A stretch of DNA of 17,075 bases from Synergistales bacterium. Lineage in GTDB: Bacteria > Synergistota > Synergistia > Synergistales > Aminobacteriaceae. This document shows, piece after piece, positions 7,024 through 13,619 of this stretch. The translations under genes and the position numbers were made by a program. How positions within the stretch are numbered: position 1 is the stretch's first letter; each line of letters opens with the position of its first letter. The DNA lies in assembly GCA_025997955.1 (NCBI GenBank), contig BNVH01000074.1, forward strand, positions 1 through 17,075, read 5' to 3'. The notes below the pieces were generated by a model. That model saw only the letters and a program-made list of their open reading frames with translations, was not told the DNA's origin and made no database searches.

Positions 7024-8471
7024 AATTTAGAACAAGGGAAGAGTACCACGCCGATTTGAGGGCGATGCGCAAAAACGTTTTCAAGAATGGCAGATTTATC
7101 GAGGACATCGTGACGGACTCGGATACGAGGGCTTTGATCGAAAACGAGAGCGTCACTTACGATCTGCTTCAGGATCCGCAAAACGACGGCATTCTGAAGG
7201 CCAAGTCCACGCTGAGCGGGGAGACTGTCGCGCGTTGGCACACGCTCATGGCCAGCGCCGAAGACCTTATGATGTACGCCAAGCTGAAAAAACTGCACTT
7301 TCACAAGACCGCCGTCTGCTGCGCCGGGGTCTGCACGGGATGGAGCACTTTCAACGTTCTCTGGTCGGTGACGTACGAGATAGACGAGAAGTGCGGAACC
7401 GATTACCACAAGCGGCTGCAAGCGTGGGTGCGCGGCGTCGAGCGTAAGACCTACAAGGTGGGGGCGGCTTTGACCGACGCCAAGGGCGACCGCAGCAAGA
7501 AAGCCAGCCAACAACTTTCGCCAGACTTCAACGTCCACGTAAAAGAGATACGCAGCGACGGTATAGTCGTGAGCGGCGCGAAGACCATGATAGCCAACGC
7601 GGCGGCTTTCCACGAGATTATTTGCATTCCCGGCACGGCCTATAAGGAAAACGAGAAAGAGTTCGCGGTGGCGTTTGTCGTGCCGCGCGACGCGGAGGGC
7701 CTGACTCTGGTACAAGCCGAGGTCAGCGAAGGCAGAGAGGGGTGGGATACGATGAAGTACGCCTCAGCGGCGTCGTACCTCATCTTCGAGGACTGCTTCA
7801 TCCCCAAAGAAAATGTTTTTATGTGCGAGGAATGGGCTTTTTCCGGTAGTGTCATCTCGCGTTTCACGGCGAACTACCGAGCCGCTATAGGCGCCTGCAT
7901 GAGCGGCAACACAGATATTATGGTCGGCGCCAGCGCCCTCATGGCCAGAGCCAACGGCCTGTCGTCCAACGCCTTCAGGGAAAAATTCGTGGACATGGAG
8001 ATGATAAGCAACATGGTCTACGGTCTTGGGCTGGGCGCGATGCTGGCCGGTGAGAAACACCAGTCCGGAGCTTTCTACGCTGACCCAACGTTAGCCCATA
8101 CCAACAAGTATTACGTCGCTAAGAACTACGCCGAAATCCGGCGGATATGCCAGGACATCGGCGGAGGAATCGCGGAGACCGGCTGTCTACCCAACTACAA
8201 GGACTGCACCGACCCCGTCATGGGGCCGAAGATAATGAAGTACGTGCAGGGCAACTCGGATCTGTCCGCGGAGACGAGAGCGCGCGCCGCGCGCCTCTGT
8301 GAGTGGTTCGGCAGGGGCGGCGGGGCTATGGCTTTTATCCACGGCGGCGGGTCGCCCGACGGCGCTCGTGTTGTGGTGCGCATGAACACCCCGATTGAGA
8401 AGTACGCCCAAGCCGCCTCGGACATCGCCGGCATCACCGAAAAGATCGAGGACCCCGCGCCCAAAAAATGA
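7020..8471 (+). CDS. HpaB / 4-hydroxybutyryl-CoA dehydratase superfamily protein with altered active site
   Basis: 483-residue protein of the acyl-CoA-dehydrogenase-fold group that includes HpaB monooxygenases and 4-hydroxybutyryl-CoA dehydratase (AbfD, FAD plus [4Fe-4S]). The GTG start has GGGAGGG 7 nt upstream. Similarity to AbfD runs the full length, for example VTYDLLQDPQ, YEIDEKCGTDYHK and DAKGDRS. Against AbfD as I remember it, cluster ligands Cys99 and Cys103 match Cys101 and Cys105 here (CCAGVC), and Cys299 matches Cys293. Ligand His292 is Tyr286, and catalytic Glu257 and Tyr296 are Ala251 and Ile290. A cluster therefore seems kept with one ligand changed, and the classical dehydratase chemistry is unlikely. 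It follows the por genes after 54 nt and probably acts on an acyl-CoA they produce, which is inference. It should not be annotated as AbfD without test. Confidence 0.82.
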   Translation: MKFRTREEYHADLRAMRKNVFKNGRFIEDIVTDSDTRALIENESVTYDLLQDPQNDGILKAKSTLSGETVARWHTLMASAEDLMMYAKLKKLHFHKTAVCCAGVCTGWSTFNVLWSVTYEIDEKCGTDYHKRLQAWVRGVERKTYKVGAALTDAKGDRSKKASQQLSPDFNVHVKEIRSDGIVVSGAKTMIANAAAFHEIICIPGTAYKENEKEFAVAFVVPRDAEGLTLVQAEVSEGREGWDTMKYASAASYLIFEDCFIPKENVFMCEEWAFSGSVISRFTANYRAAIGACMSGNTDIMVGASALMARANGLSSNAFREKFVDMEMISNMVYGLGLGAMLAGEKHQSGAFYADPTLAHTNKYYVAKNYAEIRRICQDIGGGIAETGCLPNYKDCTDPVMGPKIMKYVQGNSDLSAETRARAARLCEWFGRGGGAMAFIHGGGSPDGARVVVRMNTPIEKYAQAASDIAGITEKIEDPAPKK

Positions 8472-8494
8472 CCGCGCGGTTCAGTGCCAAGAAG

Positions 8495-8522
8495 TTGCGT
8501 TATGTAATACATATTATGTAAT
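8495..8522 (+). promoter_or_regulatory. Weak candidate promoter before the amidohydrolase/eut unit
   Basis: TTGCGT (8495-8500) and TGTAAT (8517-8522) are 16 bp apart; the -10 matches 5/6 and the -35 only 3/6. The interest is its position: the tandem palindromes lie across spacer and -10, as expected of a repressor operator. The promoter match alone is weak. Confidence 0.3.
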
Positions 8523-8527
8523 ACATA
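8501..8527. promoter_or_regulatory. Two tandem 13-bp palindromes, candidate operator
   Basis: TATGTAATACATA occurs twice (8501-8513 and 8515-8527), one base apart. Each copy is a perfect palindrome around a central A/T, and the centres are 14 bp apart. Short inverted flanks (CGTTAT at the left, ATAACG at the right) enclose the pair. The block is AT-rich inside GC-rich surroundings, in the 109-nt gap before the amidohydrolase gene. The GT-N3-AC core resembles operators of FadR-type GntR regulators, but no such regulator is in the window. No T-run follows, so it is not a Rho-independent terminator. Confidence 0.55.
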
Positions 8528-8563
8528 TAACGTAAGTAGATAAAAATCGGACGCGGAAATTGC

Positions 8564-8571
8564 AGGAGGTG
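8564..8571 (+). promoter_or_regulatory. Ribosome binding site deciding the GTG start of the M20 gene
   Basis: AGGAGGTG lies 9 nt before GTG 8581. An in-frame TTG at 8560 sits upstream of this SD and would place it inside the coding region, so the GTG is preferred. Confidence 0.75.
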
Positions 8572-8580
8572 AAAGACAAG

Positions 8581-9774
8581 GTGTCACAGACGCTTGGCAA
8601 AGACGACATAGCCCGCGCGTGCCAAAAGTGCGAGCAGAAGATAATAGACTGGCGCAGGGAGTTTCACGCGAACCCAGAAATCTCCTACCAGGAGATTTGG
8701 ACGTCGGGCAGAGTCAAAGAAGAGCTTGACAAGATGAACATCCCCTACGACACGTTGCCGGACTCTCTCGGTCTTGTGGCGAGAATCGAGGGGCCGACGC
8801 CGGGGAAGACAATAGCCCTCCGCGCGGACATGGACGCCCTGCCGGTGCAAGAAGAAAGCGACGCCCCTTACAAATCCCGTGTTGACGGGAAAATGCACGC
8901 CTGTGGGCACGACGCGCACATGGCGATGTTGTTGGGCGCCGCTTTAGTGCTGAGTGAATTTCGTTCGTCGCTCAAGGGGAAGGTGTTTCTTTGTTTCCAA
9001 TCGGCGGAGGAACATGGCGGCGGACACGCCGAGATTTCTAAATACTTAGACGACAATGGAGGGGTCAACCGAATAGCGGGTCTGCATATCTGGGCCAGCA
9101 TAAAAGAGGGGACAATAATGCTATTAGACGGACCCGCAATGGCGGGGGCCTCCAGTTTCAGAATTCAGGTGAAAGGACGAGGCGGCCACGCCTCCCGGCC
9201 TGACTTAGCCAAAGACCCCATCAAGCCGGCCTGCGAAATCGTTTCGAAGATATCCTCCATTCCCTCCAATTTTTACGACGTTTTAGATCACTGCGTCATT
9301 CACGTCGGGAAAATCCAGGGGGGAACCATGAGCAACATCTTCCCCGACACGGCTCTCATAGAGGGCGGAATTCGATTCTTCAAGATGGACGGTTGGGGGA
9401 AGATAATGTCCCATATCGAGCGAATAGCGGAGGGCATCGCCAAGGCCAACGACGTGGAGGTTGATGTGAAAGAACTCTACCAAATCGTTCCTCCGGTCAT
9501 CAACCACTCTGTGGCCGTGGCTGAGGCTCGCGAATTGGTCTCTCAGGTGGAGGGGCTCGAACTCACCACGGGCGAGCCCATGTGCGCCGCGGAACCCTAC
9601 GGCTACTTCTTGCAGAAATACCCCGGATTTTTCGGTTTTCTGGGGGCGATGAACGAGGAAAAAGGCATCGTGTGGGCTCAGCACAACGCCCGGTTCGACA
9701 TCGACGAGACGGCGCTCCGAAAAGGATGCGAGTTCATGTGCCGATGCGCTCTGGATTTTTTGAGTCGAGCGTAA
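8581..9774 (+). CDS. M20 (M20D-type) metallo-amidohydrolase
   Basis: 397-residue cytoplasmic amidohydrolase of the hippuricase / IAA-amino-acid hydrolase / AbgA-AbgB group, enzymes that cut an amide between an acyl group and an amino compound. Visible motifs: LRADMDALPVQE (80-91), MHACGHDAHMAMLLGAA (105-121) with the metal-binding Cys108 and His110, FQSAEEHGGGHAE (139-151) with the general base/metal pair Glu143-Glu144, LHIWA with His169, the dimerisation-domain signature GRGGHASRPDLAKDPI, and a late metal-site segment WAQHNARFDID. Everything needed for catalysis is present. There is no signal peptide. It is first in a unit with an AbgT-type carrier (47 nt downstream) and the ethanolamine ammonia-lyase genes. 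By analogy with abgAB-abgT it should hydrolyse what that carrier imports; the substrate may be p-aminobenzoyl-glutamate or another N-acyl compound. Confidence 0.9.
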   Translation: MSQTLGKDDIARACQKCEQKIIDWRREFHANPEISYQEIWTSGRVKEELDKMNIPYDTLPDSLGLVARIEGPTPGKTIALRADMDALPVQEESDAPYKSRVDGKMHACGHDAHMAMLLGAALVLSEFRSSLKGKVFLCFQSAEEHGGGHAEISKYLDDNGGVNRIAGLHIWASIKEGTIMLLDGPAMAGASSFRIQVKGRGGHASRPDLAKDPIKPACEIVSKISSIPSNFYDVLDHCVIHVGKIQGGTMSNIFPDTALIEGGIRFFKMDGWGKIMSHIERIAEGIAKANDVEVDVKELYQIVPPVINHSVAVAEARELVSQVEGLELTTGEPMCAAEPYGYFLQKYPGFFGFLGAMNEEKGIVWAQHNARFDIDETALRKGCEFMCRCALDFLSRA

Positions 9775-9791
9775 AAGTTTAGCGATCTTTT

Positions 9792-9803
9792 AGATTGTAA
9801 TCT
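9792..9803. repeat. Short inverted repeat before the AbgT gene
   Basis: AGATTGTAATCT has perfect 5-bp arms around GT and ends a few bases before the SD of the transporter gene. It is too short for a terminator and has no T-run. A regulator site or chance are both possible. Confidence 0.2.
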
Positions 9804-9821
9804 GAGTGAGGAGGGTTGGAC

Positions 9822-11357
9822 GTGTCTGAAATCAACGTCGATACATCTGTAAAAAAGAGGGGTTTTCTGGCTTGGATTGAGCGGGTCGGCAACAAAATGC
9901 CGCACCCTTTCAAGATGTTCATGGAAATCGCCGGTGTGGTTTTGCTGTTGTCTCTCGTTCTGGGGCTAATGGAGGTCTCCGCCGTGCACCCCGCGACGAA
10001 GGAGACTATCAAGGTCGTCAACCTCGTTAGCTTTAACGGCCTCTTGCTCTTTATGAGCAATTTCATCAAAAATTTCCAGAACTTCCCGGTATTAGGCATA
10101 GTGCTGATTTTGGGAATCTCTTCGGGCATCTGCGACCGCACGGGATTTTTCTCGTCGGCTATCAAAATGGGGCTCGCCCAAACCAGAGGCAATATGGTGG
10201 TGTTCATCATCGCGATCATAGGGACGCTAGGGAATCACTTCGGAGACGCCGCGTTCATTTTAATTCCGCCAATCGCCGGCGCCATATTTTACAGCTTAGA
10301 CAGGCATCCCTTAGCCGGTGTCTTTCTCGGCTACGCCACGGTGGGGGGCAGTTTCACCACCTCGCTGACGCCCCAGGGGATGGATGTCATATTGACGCCG
10401 ATAGGGATTCAGGGGGCGAGGCTGCTGCAGCCGGACTTCGACATGTCGCCCCTGTCGGGGTACTATTTTCTGTGTCTATCCGCCATTCTTTGCGCCATTT
10501 CCGCCACGTTCGTGACCATCAAAATCATCGAGCCCATGCTGGGAAAATACAACTCCGACGAAGGGGACAAGTCGCAGGGCATGCAGGTGACCCCAGAGGA
10601 GGCCATAGCCGTTAAAAAAGCCGTCAAGGCGGTGGTGATTTTCTTCGTGATTGTGGCCGTCGCAAGTTTTCCCTCCAACAGCTTCCTGCGCAACGCCCAG
10701 ACGGGTTCTCTGGTGGTAGGCTCTCCGCTTGTGGGCAACCTGACGTTTTTCATCTTTTTGATTTTTTTGCTGATGGGTCTCGTGTATGGCGTGTCCATGG
10801 GGAAAATTCGCGGCATGAATGACCTCATAAAGATGATGGAGGAATCCACTAGGACACTGGTTCCCTTCATCGTTCTGGTGATAGCGATAGCGCAGTTTCT
10901 TTTCTTCTTCAACGAGTCAAAGCTCGGCCAGGTGCTGGCCATACGGGGCGGTGAATTTTTAGCCTCCCTGTCGGCCCCGACTCAGGTCATCGCCGTGCTG
11001 TTTTTGCTGCTGACGGCGTTCGTGAACCTTTTCATCGGAAGCGGAAGCAGCAAATGGCTTTTGCTGGCCCCTATATTCGTTCCCATGTTCATGCAACTGA
11101 ACATCCACCCGGCTTTCACGCAAATCGTCTACCGCTTAGGCGACTCTTGCACAAATCATCTTACGCCGCTTTTCGCTTATTTCGCTATATTGCTCACGAC
11201 GACGCAGCAGTACGATAAAAATGCCGGAATGGGCACGCTGTTCTCCGCGATGCTTCCTTATTCGGCGACCTTTTTGTTAGTGTACGGGCTGCAGACCGTC
11301 ATATGGATAACCCTGAACCTTCCCACGGGCATTGGCGGCTCCATCTGGATGAACTAA
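9822..11357 (+). CDS. AbgT-family transporter
   Basis: 511-residue membrane protein with about 11-13 hydrophobic segments. GTG 9822 is chosen because GGAGGG (9810-9815) lies 6 nt upstream; a TTG at 9816 touches the SD. Family marks: MPHPFKMFM near the N-terminus, FQNFPVLGIVLILGISSGIC, GDAAFILIPPIAGAIFYSLD, SFTTSLTPQGMDVILTPI, and the C-terminal block WLLLAPIFVPMFMQLNIHPA followed by YRLGDSCTNHLTPLFAYFAI. AbgT of E. coli takes up p-aminobenzoyl-glutamate; relatives such as MtrF and YdaH move folate fragments or export sulfonamides. Next to an M20 amidohydrolase the uptake role of the abg system fits best. It is 15 nt from eutB, so it is almost certainly co-transcribed with ethanolamine ammonia-lyase, which leaves open a substrate that releases ethanolamine. 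Confidence 0.9.
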   Translation: MSEINVDTSVKKRGFLAWIERVGNKMPHPFKMFMEIAGVVLLLSLVLGLMEVSAVHPATKETIKVVNLVSFNGLLLFMSNFIKNFQNFPVLGIVLILGISSGICDRTGFFSSAIKMGLAQTRGNMVVFIIAIIGTLGNHFGDAAFILIPPIAGAIFYSLDRHPLAGVFLGYATVGGSFTTSLTPQGMDVILTPIGIQGARLLQPDFDMSPLSGYYFLCLSAILCAISATFVTIKIIEPMLGKYNSDEGDKSQGMQVTPEEAIAVKKAVKAVVIFFVIVAVASFPSNSFLRNAQTGSLVVGSPLVGNLTFFIFLIFLLMGLVYGVSMGKIRGMNDLIKMMEESTRTLVPFIVLVIAIAQFLFFFNESKLGQVLAIRGGEFLASLSAPTQVIAVLFLLLTAFVNLFIGSGSSKWLLLAPIFVPMFMQLNIHPAFTQIVYRLGDSCTNHLTPLFAYFAILLTTTQQYDKNAGMGTLFSAMLPYSATFLLVYGLQTVIWITLNLPTGIGGSIWMN

Positions 11358-11372
11358 AGAAGAGATTCGCTT

Positions 11373-12746
11373 ATGCCTTATAAAAGCATATTGTTTGGCC
11401 GTACCTACGCTTTCCAATCGGTAAAGGAAGTGTTGGCCAAAGCGAACGAACAAAAATCAGGGGACGTTTTAGCCGGAATCGCCCCCGATTCCGAGTTGGA
11501 GCGCGTCGCGGCTAAGGACGCCTTGTCCTGCATGACGCTCGAAACGCTTAGGCAAAACCCGGTAGTTCCTTATGAGGAAGACGAGGTTACGCGCCTCAAC
11601 CAGGATTCTATCGACGAAGCCGTCTACGGCGGCGTCAGGAGCTGGACCGTTTCCGAGCTTCGCGAATGGATACTGAGCGAAGACGCCGGCGAGAGCGACT
11701 TGGCGCGCCTCTCCAAGGGGTTGACCGCCGAGATGGTCGCGGCCGTGACTAAGCTAATGAGCAACCTCGATTTGCTTTACGCCTCCGCCAAAATGCGCGT
11801 ACCGGCCACGCGCAACACCACTATAGGCCTGCGAGGCACGTTGGCGACCCGGCTTCAGCCAAATCACACGACCGACAACATTGAGGGCATCACGGCGTCT
11901 CTTTTCGAGGGATTGAGCTATGGCTGCGGCGACGCCCTGCTGGGGCTGAACCCGGTGGGTGACACGGTGTCAAGCCTGTCAGAGGTTTTGAAGCGGTTGG
12001 AGGAAATAAAGAACCACTTTGAAATCCCCACTCAGATATGCGTGCTCGGACACGTCACAACTCAGATTGAAGCCGTGAAGAACGGTGCCCCAACGGATCT
12101 TATCTTTCAATCGATAGCCGGCAGCGAAAAAGGCAACCGCGCTTTCGGGTTCACCACGGAGACTTTGCGCGAGGCCGAAGAGCTGTTGCGTGTCGCGGGC
12201 AAAAAAAGCGGGCCTAACGTCATGTACTTCGAGACCGGACAGGGCTCGGAGCTTTCGAGCGGCTCGCATCACGGCGCTGACCAGGTGACAATGGAAGCGC
12301 GCTGTTACGCCTACGCGCGCAACTTCGCCCCTTTTATGGTAAACACCGTGGTCGGCTTTATAGGCCCTGAATATCTCTATGACAGCCGCCAAGTGATAAG
12401 GGCTGGGATAGAGGATCATTTCATGGGCAAGCTCTCAGGCATACCTATGGGCTGTGACTGCTGCTACACCAATCATATGATGGCTGACCAGAACGACGTG
12501 GAAAACCTGTCCGTTCTGCTGGCCGGCGCGGGCGTCAACTATATTTTGGCCGTGCCGGCCAGCGACGACGTGATGCTCAATTATCAGAGCAACGCGTGTC
12601 ACGATTCGGCGGCCATACGCGAAATGTTGAACCTGCGCCCTATCAGCGAGTTTGAACAGTGGCTGGAAAAAATAGGCGTCATGGAAAACGGGCGGCTCAC
12701 AAAATGGGCCGGCGACCCGACTTTTTTCCTCGGAAAGGGTTTTTAA
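11373..12746 (+). CDS. eutB: Ethanolamine ammonia-lyase, large (heavy) subunit
   Basis: 457-residue catalytic subunit of the adenosylcobalamin-dependent lyase that converts ethanolamine to acetaldehyde and ammonia. It is collinear with the enteric enzyme in numbering: Arg160 and Gln162 (ATRLQPNH), Asn193 (GLNPVGD), Glu287 (YFETGQG) and Asp362 (GCDCC), the residues that hold substrate in the TIM-barrel, are all present at the same positions. The SD is modest (AAGAAGAG about 9 nt before ATG). It follows the AbgT gene by 15 nt and precedes eutC by 3 nt. There is no eutA reactivase gene next to it, which is unusual since EutA commonly precedes EutB; reactivation must be encoded elsewhere if it exists. 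Confidence 0.97.
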   Translation: MPYKSILFGRTYAFQSVKEVLAKANEQKSGDVLAGIAPDSELERVAAKDALSCMTLETLRQNPVVPYEEDEVTRLNQDSIDEAVYGGVRSWTVSELREWILSEDAGESDLARLSKGLTAEMVAAVTKLMSNLDLLYASAKMRVPATRNTTIGLRGTLATRLQPNHTTDNIEGITASLFEGLSYGCGDALLGLNPVGDTVSSLSEVLKRLEEIKNHFEIPTQICVLGHVTTQIEAVKNGAPTDLIFQSIAGSEKGNRAFGFTTETLREAEELLRVAGKKSGPNVMYFETGQGSELSSGSHHGADQVTMEARCYAYARNFAPFMVNTVVGFIGPEYLYDSRQVIRAGIEDHFMGKLSGIPMGCDCCYTNHMMADQNDVENLSVLLAGAGVNYILAVPASDDVMLNYQSNACHDSAAIREMLNLRPISEFEQWLEKIGVMENGRLTKWAGDPTFFLGKGF

Positions 12747-12749
12747 GCC

Positions 12750-13619
12750 ATGAACGATATAAACGGCCTAAATTTGGAAAACTTAATAAAACAAATAGTC
12801 AAAGCGGTGATGGCGGAACTAAGCAAAAGGGACGACGCGCCGGAACAAAATCCGCGCGACATAACGACACAGGAGAGCCGCAAACTCATATTGCTTAAAA
12901 ATCCCCGCGACGCGGAAGCTCTGGCTAGGATGAAGACTCGGACCAACGCGCGTATCGGAGTAGGACGCGCCGGCGCAAGGTACAACACTCAGACGCTGCT
13001 GACCCTCAGAGCCGACCACGCCTCCGCGCGGGACGCCGTTTTCTTGGACGTGAACCAAAAAATCTTGGACAGTCTGGGCCTCTTCACGGTGGAGAGCCGA
13101 TGCAAGAGCAAAAATGAATTTTTGACAAGGCCCGACCTGGGCAGGCAGCTCACCGAGGAGTCCTCCGCAAAAATACGCGCGTCATGCGTCCTGAACCCCG
13201 ATATACAGATTTTCGCCACCGACGGGCTTTCCTCTACGGCTATTTCGACTAACCTGCCAGACCTGCTGCCCTGTCTGCTTGACGGATTAAAAAACAAACC
13301 CCTCACCGTGGGAACGCCGTTCTTCGTCAAAAACGGCCGAGTCGGCATAATGGAGCCGGTGTCCGAACTGCTCGGCGCTCGCGTGACATGCGTCCTTATT
13401 GGAGAACGTCCGGGCTTGGCGACGGCGGAAAGCATGAGCGCCTATATCGCCTACAACGCCCGCGTCGGCATGGAGGAAGCGCTTCGCACCGTGGTCTCCA
13501 ACATACACGCGCGCGGCGTGCCGGCCGTGGAGGCGGGGGCATATCTCGCTGGCCTTTTATGCCGCGTGCGCGAAGCCAAGGCCAGCGGAATCAATCTGAG
13601 AAAGGAGTCAGGGAAATGA
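12750..13619 (+). CDS. eutC: Ethanolamine ammonia-lyase, small (light) subunit, with encapsulation-type N-terminus
   Basis: 289-residue small subunit that binds adenosylcobalamin with EutB. Family segments include KTRTNARIGVGRAGARYNT, QIFATDGLSSTAISTNLPDL, RVGIMEPVSELLGARVTCVL and ERPGLATAESMSAYIAYNAR. Residues about 8-25 (LNLENLIKQIVKAVMAEL) form a predicted amphipathic helix followed by a polar linker. This is the form of the peptide that targets EutC to the eut microcompartment in enteric bacteria, so packaging or docking to a shell-type protein seems kept. The stop overlaps the start of the EutL-EutT fusion gene (ATGA). Length and motifs are normal. Confidence 0.96.
   Translation: MNDINGLNLENLIKQIVKAVMAELSKRDDAPEQNPRDITTQESRKLILLKNPRDAEALARMKTRTNARIGVGRAGARYNTQTLLTLRADHASARDAVFLDVNQKILDSLGLFTVESRCKSKNEFLTRPDLGRQLTEESSAKIRASCVLNPDIQIFATDGLSSTAISTNLPDLLPCLLDGLKNKPLTVGTPFFVKNGRVGIMEPVSELLGARVTCVLIGERPGLATAESMSAYIAYNARVGMEEALRTVVSNIHARGVPAVEAGAYLAGLLCRVREAKASGINLRKESGK

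Noticed and set aside
7020..8471. Naming the gene abfD (4-hydroxybutyryl-CoA dehydratase)
   Set aside because: Overall similarity is clear, but the cluster histidine and two catalytic residues are replaced, so the name would state a reaction the sequence does not support.
8471..8480. ACCGCGCGGT, a perfect 10-bp palindrome after the dehydratase-like gene, as a terminator
   Set aside because: The stem is too short with no loop and no T-run follows.
8501..8527. Tandem palindromes as a minimal CRISPR array
   Set aside because: Copies are one base apart with no spacers and no cas genes; an operator fits better.
13388..13615. Upstream extension of the EutL-EutT frame as extra coding sequence
   Set aside because: It lies wholly inside eutC in another frame; ATG 13616 has a good SD and an ATGA overlap and gives the true EutL N-terminus.
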